A stretch of DNA of 64,000 nt from Beroe forskalii. Lineage: Eukaryota; Ctenophora; Nuda; Beroida; Beroidae. The stretch spans positions 186,001-250,000 of the forward strand of contig WFMF01000007.1 in the NCBI GenBank assembly GCA_011033025.1. Reading direction: 5' to 3'. The notes beneath the pieces are model-generated. The model made no database searches. It saw only the letters and a list, made by a program, of their open reading frames with translations, and was not told the DNA's origin. Positions 54,579-64,000 of the stretch are shown in pieces. Both the position numbers and the translations under genes were made by a program. Each line of letters starts with the position of its first letter. Within the stretch, counting starts at the first letter, position 1.

Positions 54579-57500
54579 CTGGAGGTGATGATAATGATTT
54601 ATACGATCGTTTAGGTTGATTTGCTAATAGCAATGTTCGTTAAAAAGCAAAGATTCACTCTGCGTTCAATTATTTTACCACTGGACTATCACATGCTAGT
54701 TGCCATGTTCAATGTACAATGCACACGGTACATTATACACTATACACTATACAAGTTTACCTGTTGAGAGAAGAGTTTGTATAGCTGGTGCTCCTCACTG
54801 ACAATGTACTCAGAGAGTTCCACTACAGCTTCGTTCTGTCCTGACTCTACCAACACGTTAACTAGAAAATGTTCAGATACAGTGAGGGGTGAACAAGAGA
54901 TTAGGACAATGGGGTGAAAGTGAGATTAGGACAGGGGTCAAAGTGAAATTAGGATAAAGGGGTGAGTAAAATAATATAAGGACGGTTGTGTGCAAAACAT
55001 TCCCAAGTAATCAACATGAAACACCAAATTCCGCATCACATTCTCACCTAGGAGGAAGGTAGTAGCGGGGATGCACTGTGCACGCAGGGCGTGTAGCTGC
55101 TCAGCTCTGTCAGGGTCAGTTCCCTCTACCTCATCTACCAGCCATCCTCCGTCAATAAACAGTAGCACATTCAACATCTTGTCTCGAGTTAGCTGAAACA
55201 AGTTGTCATTCGACATCCAAAGTCTTGTCTCTATTTGGAAGGGGAGTAAATTCAATATTGAATGGTTGGCCTTAAGTGCCTCTAAGTTCAGCTTAGTTGC
55301 GCTTCAGCTAATTCCACTTCAAATTTTACATTTGTACGATGAACGTAAAAATATCATTTAAGAAACTAGTTAGCTGCGTTTGTATGATGAGGTTTTGTTC
55401 CCATCTCTGGACAGCCATATCATGCGCCTTCTTCCTCTCCTCCTCAGCCACCTGCTCACTGAATGTGGCTGTTTTACTGGTTGTACCTGGGATAGTGTGT
55501 ACTGGTTTACTGGTTGTAAAAACTGGTAATAAGTTAGTGTTAGCGCTCGAAGAAATATTGTCAAATCCGTCCCTTATTCCGTGGTGATTCCCTGCTTATT
55601 CAAGGGTGATTGGTAATATTCAATTAGTTCAAACATTCGAAATTACGTAAAGAAGCGATAGTCACTACTTTATCAAAATCGTGAGAATATGCAAGACTCA
55701 CAAGCTGGGCTGGGTGGTCTGTTAGCCGAGTGGGAACACCAGTCATTGTACGCCTGATGGGTGTCCAGGTACGCTTGTAGACAGAGGTACTCTCGCACTG
55801 CGTTGGTGTCATCAGGCGGCAGAGGCGTGTTCGGGTATTCTCTGGTCCACTCCCTGGGCAAGATCACTGGTGTCAGAGTGGAGGAGTGGTGTCAGAATGG
55901 AGTGGTGTCAGAGTGGAGTGGTGTCAGAGTGGAGTGGTGTCAGAGTGTTGGTTCAGAGTGAGCTGGTGTCAGAGTGGTGTCAGAGTGGACTGGTGTTAGA
56001 GTGGTGTCAGTGTGGTGTAGTGGTTTCAGAGTGGTGTCAGAGTAAGCTGGTGTCAGAGTGGTGTCAGAGTGGTGTCAGAGTGGTGTAGTGGTGTCAGAGT
56101 GGTGTAGTGGTGTCACAGTGAACTGGTGTCAGATTGGTCAAGTGGTGTCAGAGTGGACTTGTTTCAGAGTAGTAGAGAGGTGTCAGAGTGGCAAACGAAA
56201 TGGTACGTAAGAGCGGACTGGTGTCAGAGTGAGATAATATACGCTTAGAGCATGGCTGGGAATGCGCTAATAGAAATTATTGCACGAGGCGTAGCCGAGT
56301 GCAATAATTTTATTAGCGTCATGACCATTTGCCATGCTCTTAGTGTATTAGCCAATGTGAGGAGTGCAATATTACTTATTATTGCACGCCTACAAGTACC
56401 CTCAAAATTGGCTAGTGTCAAAAGGAGAGGTGTCAGAATGAAATGGTGTTAACAGTCAGAGTGAAGCGGTATCAGAGTGAAAACTGAAGGTATGAAGAAA
56501 TGCGGTAGTAACAGGGTGAACTGCTGAGTCGTAGAAAAGTGAAAAAGTGCGCTAAAAGCCCCACCTCTGTATTACATCAATAGAGTCGGGCGGGATCATT
56601 TCAAACACGGCGCACGCCGGTGCATGCTTCCTGGCGCCCAGAAAGCGGCGTATGAGTCTGTTAGCCTCCTTCAGCGCCGCACTGCGCTGCGTGTCGGCAA
56701 GGAGCAGCCAGGCGACAGCCGACACAACCTTAGCGTCGGTGTCGGAGATGTTCGCCACACTGATGACGTCACTGTTAGAGGGGGAGTGGTCCGAGACCAG
56801 GTTGTGGTATATCGTCATGGTAACGGACTCTATCTGCGGAGGAGATAACAGTGACGAATTGTATTTATAATGAGGTAATTATCTTGTTTTGAGCATGCAA
56901 CCAACACACTTCCCGACAGCACCAGACGGGGTAAAAGCAGAGGCAGCAACCTTCCACAGACGCTTACTCACGGAAGTTGGAAGGAAGTCATGAACAAATC
57001 ATTGTTTGATCTGTGCTTGCAGTGACCAAGCAATGAAGCAATGATATAAAGTCTGGCACGCTGCCAAGGCAACTTACAGTAATGTTGAACAAGGCAACTT
57101 ACAGTAATGTTGAACAAGGCAACTTACAGTAATGTTGAACAAGGCAACTTACAGGAATGTTGAACAAGGTAACTTACAGGAATGTTGAACAAGGTAAGTA
57201 GGTAACTTACAGTAATGTTGAACAAGGTAACTTACAGGAATGTTGAACAAGGCAACTTACAGTAATGTTGAACAAGGCAACTTACAGTAATGTTGAACAA
57301 GGTAACTTACAGGAATGTTGAACTGCAAGGCAAACTCGACACAAGGAGGCCGGTCCTCCTGCTCCACATTAGCCAGCACCTCACTCAGCAGTGAGATCTG
57401 AACTTCAGGGGAGAGTTGGGAGGTGTAGAAGAGGAGCTCCTCTATGCACTCCTCCTCTCTCAGCGACTGAGGGGTGTAAGAGTGGGTAAGAGAAGGAGTG

Positions 57501-60500
57501 GTAGAGAAGGGTTAGAGAAGGGGCGTTAGAGAGGGTTAGAGGAGGAGTGTTAGAGAAGGGTCGTTAGAGGGTGTGTTAGAGAGGGGGTGTTGGATAGGGG
57601 TGTTAGAGAGGGTTAGAGTAAGGTGTTAGAGATGTGTGTTAGAGAGGGTGTTAGAGATGGGACGTTAGATAGGGTTAGAGAAGGGGTGTTAGAGTGGGTT
57701 AGAGGAGGAGTGTTAGAGAAGGGTCGTTAGAGGGTGTGTTAGAGAGGGGGTGTTGGATAGGGGTGTTAGAGAGGGTTAGAGTAAGGTGTTAGAGATGTGT
57801 GTTAGAGAGGGTGTTAGAGATGGGACGTTAGATAGGGTTAGAGAAGGGGTGTTAGAGTGGGTTAGAGAAGGGGCGATAGAGAGGGTTAGAGATATGGTTA
57901 AATAAGGTGTGTTATAGAGGTGTGCTAGAGGAGGCGTTAGAGCGGGGAGGTTAAATTTGAAAAGGATTGTGGAATAGAAGAATGAAGTTGGACATTTATT
58001 TGAAAGGTGGTTTGGGAATTAAGCGGGAACTTAAGTACCTAAAGAATACTTCCTATAATGAAATCCTTACCCTGACGTATTTGGAGACAGTATCAGACAT
58101 AACGCCACTAGCCACGCCGGGATGCAGCAACTCCAGGACCAGGAGGAGGTGGCACAGGAAGCGTCGTTCACTGACACTAGCAGTGCCCATGTGGTGGGAT
58201 ACCGTGCCCAGGACACCCGGTATGTCACCGGCTATCAGCTGCAGTTGCAGCGTGTTGTACAGGTTGTCACTCTGCTTCAACTTTCCTGGGGGGTGGGGGT
58301 GAAGGGTTATGTTTAGAGGTTGTCACTCTGCTTCAACTTTCCTGGGGAGTGGTCGTGAGGAGTTATGAGAAGGATTGCTCCCGGAATAGTCTAGGCTAAT
58401 ATTGCCAATGACCCGAGACTACCACCTAGCAAGCTAAAAATTGGGAGTTATGTCCCTTATGGTGTCCTTGTTCCCCAAGAAAAAGTCTACCAACCGATCT
58501 TTGTCGGAAGTGGTCAAAACGGGCCACGCCCTTTTTTGACCGTGGGAATTTCTGGGAATAATTGAAATTTCAAGATTTTGAGGTCTACAAACAAGATTAT
58601 ACACTAAACACACTTATTTTGGTACGAGAAAAACGATGTGTGTCCGTTTTTGGATATGGCCATCATGGAAGCCGATAATGGGCCACGCCCTTATTGACCG
58701 TGGGAATTTTAGTGAAAATTTGGAATTTTAAGATTTTGAGTTCTACAAACAAGATTATACACTAAACCCACTTATTTTTGTATGAGAAAAACGCTGCAGG
58801 TGTCCATTTTTCGATATGGGCATCATGGAAGCCGATAATGGGCCACGCCCTTTTTGACCGTGGGAATTTTGGCGAAAAAATGAATCGTAAGACGATGATC
58901 TTTACAAGCAAGATTATACACTAAACCCATTTATTTTGGCACGAGAAAAACAAAGCAAGTGTCAATTTTTGTCTATGACCATCATGGAAGACGATAATGG
59001 GCCACGCCCTTTTTGACCGTGGAATTTCACCAAAAATTTTGAGCTTTTAATTCAAGATTATATACTAAAACCACTTATTGTTGGACGAGATGAACGATTC
59101 AAGTATTTATTATTTGAGCCATGACCATACTGAAAGCTGATATAATAGGTTGCGCACTTTTATGTATCCTTGCAAACTCTACTACAGGCTGACAGCTGAA
59201 AATTCTTCAAATTCAAAACACCAGTTTGTCACTCTTGTACTAGTACTACCAACTTGTCACTCGAATATGTGGTGAACAACTATACGATATAATAGGTTAG
59301 TTTACCTGCACTATGTCCACTCTTCTGCTGATTAACAGTCATGGAAAGTGGAAGAGAAATTTATGGTCGGGCAAAAGAGATTTCGTTCATATTGCCAAAA
59401 CAACCAGTACAACACTTGCGAAATCAACAGCCCGAAACTAGCAAGACGGCCATCCACCATTGGGACAATATATCAGTCCATTGCCTGATCTATTGATAGA
59501 GTGGGGGGTAGAGTGATCTTCATATTCATCACAACTGAAAGTTGGGGGTCAAGATACATGTTGGGTAATAAAATGTTGGAGTGCCTATTGCCTATACTGC
59601 TGGTGCAAGAAAGAAGGAGAGTGTATCCATCTATCAAAGAATCAATGCCGACTCAACCTCATGAACCTGGTATTGATGTATTGGGCATAAGGCGTTGTGA
59701 GGTCCAGTGAGGTCATCTTATCTGCTTTAAGCTCAGTAAATTGGCCAAGGTCACATCAACTGGCCGGTTTGATTAATGTGATTAATGTGGCAAATGACGA
59801 CCATACCACTTTAGTAGACTTAAGGTTCGCCGACTTCCCTTTGAAAGTTTCAAGAAGACCACGCTAGAAGACACGAGAGATAACACTAGAGGATCAACAT
59901 TAGAGGAACAATGTCGAAGGACCTGTTTCGTGGTGTCAACAAGAACAGCTTCCATTCAAGACCTTCCTGCGACTTGTCTTCTACTTCAGTGCACAATCCA
60001 TGACGAACCTGGAAGTTGTTGCCCTCACTGGACTCAGTGACAAGTGTGTGAGAGAGTGGAATCTCCACCCTATATCTCCTTCTTCACTTATCCATCTATG
60101 ATGGCAAAGTTCAGATCCAGACCTGCCCCTCCCGCATCTGCTTCACCTCCACCCACCACCCTCCTTCCATTAGACAGAGGGTATAAAGCCAACTTTCGTC
60201 GTAGTACCAATGGGTGTCTATATGCCTAACCATGGTGAACTCAGTGTAGATCCTTGCTGTACGGCATGTTAAACAAGGAATCGAAACTGAGGGGCTCCGT
60301 ACAGGACATTGCTATTGCGACCAATGTGATTATACAGATAAGATTTAGACTCTTTCATCAGTCTTCACATCCGCTAACACTGCTCCTAACATAGACCCTG
60401 CTTTTACAGACCCTGCTATCCCTGCTCCAACTGATCCTAAACTTGCTGCTGTACAACTCTCTCTCATACAGTATACACGGATCGGATGATTAAGGCTTTG

Positions 60501-63500
60501 CGGACTATGTATAATGTCTCAAGTAGCCAAGTAAACCACTTTGATTGCTATGATGACCCACTATTGGCTGAGAGGTGAAAAATTGGAAGGCAGTATAGTA
60601 ACAGACTTCACGGGCACAGAGATCCAGAACTCAGTACTTCGCTCCAATTCCGAAAAGCGTCAAAAACATTATGACGTAGAGAAGTATGTAATAACATGCT
60701 TGCTTGATATTAGTCAGATATGATTCGGAGAACCACAGATGGATTACCATCAATTTCCTTCGGTGCAGGTCTGACCCTTTGGCTTTCCCCCTGTAGAGCT
60801 GTGATGTCAAAGTTGCCATTGATCGGCTCATTTTTGGCTTTCACGATGTTTATGGCTTAAATATTAAACACTTGAATCGTTCATCTCGTCCAATGATAAG
60901 TGGGTCTTGTGTATAATTTTGATAATAAAATCTTGAAATTTCAATTTTTGCTGAAATTCCCACCGTCAAATGGAGAGCAGTACAGTTAATTATCGGCTTC
61001 CATCATCGTCCTACTTCATTGCCAAAAATGGACACTTGCATCGTTTTTCTCGTGCCAAAGTAAATGGGTTTAGTGTATAATCTTGCTTGTAAAGATCATG
61101 GTCTTACAATTCAATTTTTTGCCAAAATTCCCACGGTCAAAAAGGGCGCGGCCCATAATCGGCCTCCATGATGGTCATAGACAAAAATGGACACTTGCTT
61201 CGTTTTTCTCGTGCCAAAATAAATGGGTTTAGTGTATAGTCTTGCTTGTTAAAATCATGGTCTTACGATTCAATTTTTCGCCAAAATTCCCACGGTCAAA
61301 AAGGGCGTGGCCCATTATCGGCTTCCATGATGCCCATATCGAAAAATGGACACCTGCAGCGTTTTTCTCATACAAAAATAAGTGGGTTAAGTGTATAATC
61401 TTGTTTGTAGAGCTCAAAATCTTGAAATTTCAATTTTTCCCAGAAATTCCCACGGTCATAAAAGGGCGTGGCCCGTTTTGACCACTTCCGACAAAGATCG
61501 GTTGGTAGACTTTATCTGGGTGAATAAGGACACCATAAGGGACATAACCCCCAATTTTCAGCTTGCTAGGTGGTAGTCTCGGGTCAAGCCCTATTTTGGC
61601 AATATTAGCCTAGACTAGAATGAAGGGGAAGGTTTCAGCTTTTCAATCTAAGTAAGTAAGTATTTAAGTTGAAATACGGAACAGGGATCATGATGAGGGT
61701 TCAATAAACGGCAGTCATTCAGGTGTGTCATCAGAGTGATTCTTGATGGAATAAAAGGAGCAACAAGTAAAATGGGACCTAATTTAATTAGCATAAGCAA
61801 AATATCATACTCATAGATTCGATGATTGAGTCCAGTGAGAGTCTTATGTTCCAGTAGTCTTGAGGGAGGAGGGAGTCACAGAGTTCATCCTCAACTTGCT
61901 GGTCAATGAGGGTTTTAATGTGAGCCCAAAGAATGTCAGCGAAAGAGGAACACACCGGCATCATAGCTGAAATATTAGCAGAAATAGAAAGAATAAGTCA
62001 ATGGCACAAGCAACTTGAATCACAGATAGTGATTTGGACAGTAAACCTCTTGAACACTGAACCTCTTGACTTCCTTGTGTTCACTGGCTGACTGGCTCAA
62101 TGGCTCATGCAGTTATAATGGCGGTGTTAACGGATTTGATATCATTCAACCTTCAAATTAAAGCATCACAAGCTAGCCACTGCTGCAGGCTGTCACCTGA
62201 TTTACCCACCTTTAAGGTTTCCTGACAAGGCCCCATATAAGGCCCGTTCTTCAGTTGAAATACCATCACTGTTACAGTAGTCCCAACAACAGCTCTTCCA
62301 TAAGGCTCGGTGAAGGTTGCCCTCAACTGCCTCACTGAATGAGAGGTGGTGTGTTGAATGTCGTGTTCGGGAGCACAGTTTGAACTCTTAATAATAAAGT
62401 GCTTGATTGATAACGATCGAAGAAAGAGCGTTAGAACATGAAAGTTATCCAGGATTCAATGATATACACTATATCCCAACTTTTAATCTTAAAGTTGGGA
62501 CCGTTTGTTCAAGAACTTTGAAGTTTCAAAGTTTGAAGGGTTCAGTTAGAAGTAGTTAGAAGAGCGCATCTAAGATGCACCATAGAACATGGGTACTAGA
62601 GAACACACCGTTGAGTGGAGGTCTCGCTGTAGTTAGGATCATTGTACAGTCTCCAGCCGTCAATAACAGCAGCCCTCCAACACTGTCCAGCACTGATGCA
62701 CAGTTTCTGAGCCTCGTCACTTTGACCAGCCCGCACCAGACAAAACAGGTGCTTTATCAGCCGGGACTGATCCTCAACATCCAGTTCAGCTAGGGGTTTA
62801 CCTGCAAGGAAAACAAATCAGTTTAGGGATAGATATGCAGGCATAGCAAGGATCAATACCTTTTTCTAGACATTAATAACTGCGATTATTTTCATGATTG
62901 TTGGGACTTGTGCTTCAGCCCATCTCCGACCTTCATGTGTCTTTTATAATATTGTCAGAATCAGAATCTGAGATAATAAGAAGCACACACACCTTCCCTT
63001 GAAGGAGCGTCAGGGTCCATGGAAGAGACGGTCTTCTTCATTTTCTGGTTACACAGCGTGTGGAAAGTGTTCTCCCACGTCACTTTACCGGAGAAATAAC
63101 CAACCTAGATCAAAGAAAAGTAGGGCATGGCGAGAAACAAATTAATAATTTAGGGTATTTGACATTTGTCAAAATAAGGAGCACAATTCATAAATCCATA
63201 AGCTGGTATTGTGAAAACAAGAAGCTAGAAAGCGGCAGTTCTTACTTTGGTGGGTAGTTCAGGCACAAGTTCCGCCGCATTGCTCTCCAGCCAATCCAGG
63301 ACCACCTGACAATGTCTTATGACGTCATCCTTCAGATAGAGCTTGTTGACGGAGTGCAGGGCGCTGTCTGTGTCGTTGTCTGCATCCTCCTCCAGTAGCG
63401 AGGTGTTCAGTTTGTTCTGGTAGATGGCTCCCAGCAGCTTCCACGTGTACCTAGCAGACGAGGAATCAACAGACAGTCGACACAAGTCATTATAAGGGTG

Positions 63501-63854
63501 TTCGCAGTGTTTTAGAGGCCAGAGCTCTTAACTCAAAATCAATAAAAAGCTCCAAAAGCTAGAAAGATGATTCATGACTCATGTTTAAGTGTTCCTATAA
63601 TAGGATGCCGGGCGTGAACCATTTCATAATTGGGGCTAAAAGTGGTAAATTACTGGAGTAGCCTTTTCCGTGAACTCAACGAACTTTACCTTTCGTTGGT
63701 GATGTCAGCACACACGTTCCTAATCTGGAGTGAGAGTTTCTTGCTGTACTTTACGGAGGGTAGCATGTTCTTTGAGTTGTTGTAAAGGTCCTCGCACTGT
63801 AGAGTGAAGGAGCTTACGATGGAGAGGATATCACCTCCTAACAGGTCACGATAT
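54477..63854 (-). CDS. NUP107: Nucleoporin NUP107, spliced gene, 5' end outside the window
   Basis: Fourteen exons encode about 738 residues corresponding to roughly the last four fifths of NUP107, a largely alpha-helical scaffold protein of the Y-complex (Nup107-160) in the nuclear pore. Conserved landmarks in order: [18 protein letters not shown]...[116 protein letters not shown] and the C-terminal DPLGYNAD before TGA at 54477-54479. Exon phases agree throughout except for one doubtful junction between 55367 and 55192. One intron holds a 3.2-kb transposon and several introns have repeats on the splice sites. Confidence 0.95.
54761..54861 (-). CDS. NUP107: NUP107 exon
   Basis: [20 protein letters not shown] and [14 protein letters not shown] match the end of NUP107 (ADMVSSERHKLYLVFSKE). 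TTTTCTAG acceptor, CAG|GTAAAC donor. Confidence 0.92.
55048..55192 (-). CDS. NUP107: NUP107 exon
   Basis: [20 protein letters not shown] and [20 protein letters not shown] match [20 protein letters not shown] and the following Y-complex helices. The donor TAG|GTGAGA is clear. The acceptor is either TTTCAG (55192) or the internal CTCGAG (55182); only the latter keeps phase with the exon end chosen at 55367. Confidence 0.85.
55367..55486 (-). CDS. NUP107: NUP107 exon, 3' limit uncertain
   Basis: [20 protein letters not shown] and [13 protein letters not shown] match [20 protein letters not shown]. Acceptor ATCCCAG. No strong GT donor follows; GTTTCT after CTAACTA is the best candidate, and the CTAACT just before it resembles the start of the next exon. 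Confidence 0.7.
55702..55853 (-). CDS. NUP107: NUP107 exon
   Basis: [20 protein letters not shown] and [18 protein letters not shown] match [33 protein letters not shown] acceptor, CTT|GTGAGT donor, phases fit. Confidence 0.94.
55856..56220. repeat. GTGTCAGAGTG minisatellite at a NUP107 acceptor
   Basis: Units of 11-22 bp built on GGTGTCAGAGTGGAGTGGTGTCAGAGTG begin about 15 bp upstream of the acceptor of exon 55702-55853. On the minus strand they supply repeated CACTCTGACACC, a CTGAC branch-point-like string. Confidence 0.85.
56236..56350. mobile_element. Nested foldback element with GCACGAGG..CCGAGTGC core
   Basis: Outer arms (ACGCTTAGAGCATGGC against GCCATGCTCTTAGTGT) and inner arms (GCTAATAGAAATTATTGCAC against GTGCAATAATTTTATTAGC) pair around GAGGCGTAGCCGA. 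It is related to the hairpin at 34455. Confidence 0.6.
56565..56833 (-). CDS. NUP107: NUP107 exon
   Basis: Eighty-nine codons plus two bases. [40 protein letters not shown] and [14 protein letters not shown] match [40 protein letters not shown] and FVKIPQDSI. Confidence 0.95.
57060..57325. repeat. 25-bp minisatellite carrying the donor of exon 57311-57466
   Basis: About ten units of AACTTACAGTAATGTTGAACAAGGC. On the minus strand each contains GTTCAACATT(A/C)CT|GTAAGTT, the exon end (FNIP) and its 5' splice site. Confidence 0.9.
57311..57466 (-). CDS. NUP107: NUP107 exon
   Basis: Fifty-two codons, phase 0 on both sides. [33 protein letters not shown] and [11 protein letters not shown] match the NUP107 segment [20 protein letters not shown] and CLELAKEADLD. 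Confidence 0.9.
57475..57950. repeat. GGGTTAGAGAAGGGGTGTTAGAG minisatellite at a NUP107 acceptor
   Basis: About 25 degenerate units; a block of about 177 bp is itself duplicated (57525 and 57703 onwards). On the minus strand they give CTCTAACACCCC, i.e. CTAAC branch-point plus pyrimidines, directly upstream of the acceptor CACCCCTCAG of exon 57311-57466. Confidence 0.87.
58071..58285 (-). CDS. NUP107: NUP107 exon
   Basis: Two bases plus 71 codons. [31 protein letters not shown] and [20 protein letters not shown] match the [20 protein letters not shown] ... HLLRFMTHLILFFRTLG region. Confidence 0.9.
58262..58346. repeat. Tandem duplication of a NUP107 acceptor and exon start
   Basis: GTTGTCACTCTGCTTCAACT with TTCCTGGGG occurs at 58263 and again at 58319. 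It contains the acceptor CCCCAG|GAAAG and about 25 coding bases, so two equivalent 3' splice sites lie 56 bp apart. Confidence 0.85.
58387..61617. mobile_element. 3.2-kb transposon with long terminal inverted repeats
   Basis: The left end TAGTCTAGGCTAATATTGCC is mirrored by GGCAATATTAGCCTAGACTA at the right end, and pairing continues for roughly 700-750 bp per arm. Each arm holds about four tandem units of about 150 bp with GGGCCACGCCCTTTTTGACC and AAGATTATACACTAAACCCA. GAA flanks both ends (58384-58386 and 61618-61620), a possible 3-bp target duplication. The interior (59200-60850) has only short frames with no transposase I recognise, so it is probably non-autonomous. It sits in a NUP107 intron. 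Confidence 0.75.
61811..61966 (-). CDS. NUP107: NUP107 exon
   Basis: [20 protein letters not shown] and [20 protein letters not shown] match [20 protein letters not shown] and DSLVEQEI. TTTCAG acceptor; donor ATGA|GTATGA. Confidence 0.92.
62210..62334 (-). CDS. NUP107: NUP107 exon
   Basis: [20 protein letters not shown] and [14 protein letters not shown] match [20 protein letters not shown] and YERAIYAALSGNLKQ. ATTCAG acceptor, AAAG|GTGGGT donor. Confidence 0.95.
62609..62801 (-). CDS. NUP107: NUP107 exon
   Basis: [32 protein letters not shown] and [17 protein letters not shown] match [20 protein letters not shown] and AWRAATLEGWKLYHDPN. TTGCAG acceptor, CG|GTGTGT donor. Confidence 0.95.
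62993..63104 (-). CDS. NUP107: NUP107 exon
   Basis: [20 protein letters not shown] and [11 protein letters not shown] match SVYWENTLHTLKQRQL and TELDPDAPIRQ. ATCTAG acceptor, AAG|GTGTGT donor. Confidence 0.94.
63246..63450 (-). CDS. NUP107: NUP107 exon
   Basis: [20 protein letters not shown] and [20 protein letters not shown] match TWRLVTLLYRDRI and RQSQLVVDWLESIAKDE. CTGCTAG acceptor, AAA|GTAAGA donor. Confidence 0.94.
63690..63854 (-). CDS. NUP107: NUP107 exon, most 5' one in the window
   Basis: [20 protein letters not shown] and [20 protein letters not shown] lie between TCCTCCAG and AAG|GTAAAG with phases that fit the next exon. Sequence similarity to NUP107 is weaker here; the assignment rests on position and phase. 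Earlier exons lie beyond 64000. Confidence 0.75.
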
Positions 63855-64000
63855 CTGGAGGAGTAAGGGGTTAGAGGAGTGTGGGAAGTGGTAACAAGGA
63901 AGGATCAGAGGGAACAAAAAAAAGTTTCATCAGCGTTTCAGTGATGGAGAGACAGACAGGCCCGCCTTGGTGAATTAAAATAATTAACGTAAAGAATTGT

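Noticed and set aside
59501..60229. Possible transposase in the interior of the 3.2-kb element
   Set aside because: Only short unconnected frames are present and no catalytic motif is visible.

Overview
This is a eukaryotic, almost certainly invertebrate-animal, genomic window. It holds many short exons with GT–AG introns, no bacterial-style operons, polyA signals, transposon relics, and an exceptional load of tandem repeats. The species is not identifiable from what I can see. Every gene I can support lies on the minus strand, so transcription runs from high to low coordinates. I made the gene models by reading exons, splice sites and intron phases by eye against remembered families; no alignment program was run.

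Layout, in transcription order. NUP107 (nuclear-pore Y-complex scaffold) fills 63.9–54.5 kb with 14 exons and enters the window from its right edge. About 1 kb downstream is the start of the mRNA capping enzyme RNGTT (53.5–52.5 kb). Only its three triphosphatase-domain exons are present; the guanylyltransferase half is missing. From 52.4 to 41.8 kb there is a second copy of a ~10-kb block that also occurs at 13.85–24 kb. This copy carries the REM domain and the first half of the CDC25 domain of a RasGRF-type exchange factor. A RasGRF gene then runs from 41.5 to 4.8 kb: DH domain (41.2–38.2 kb), PH domain (38.0–37.0 kb), linker (34.2–33.5 kb), a 65-codon exon I do not recognise (21.0 kb), REM (20.3–16.5 kb), and CDC25 (16.3–4.8 kb, stop at 4,845). 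Two exons of an unidentified gene lie at 1.5–0.1 kb.

The most striking observation is that most of the minisatellites sit on splice junctions. Several have a repeat unit that contains the splice site itself plus the first or last exon bases. Examples are the CDC25 exon acceptor (7.5–11.9 kb), the REM-linker donor (16.7–19.7 kb), a DH exon acceptor (38.3–39.9 kb), the RNGTT exon-1 donor (53.1–53.3 kb), the NUP107 donor at 57.3 kb, and the REM acceptor, which is expanded to about 75 copies only in the second block. Comparing the two blocks shows arrays growing or shrinking while the exons differ almost only by synonymous changes.

The rest is intronic or intergenic sequence with foldback and MITE-like elements, a decayed hAT-like transposase (5.1–6.4 kb, plus strand), a 3.2-kb element with long terminal inverted repeats inside a NUP107 intron (58.4–61.6 kb), and a tRNA-like sequence at 33.6 kb. 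The second block may be an allelic copy placed in tandem by the assembler. Its arrival coincides with loss of the 3' half of RNGTT and of any 5' exons of RasGRF.
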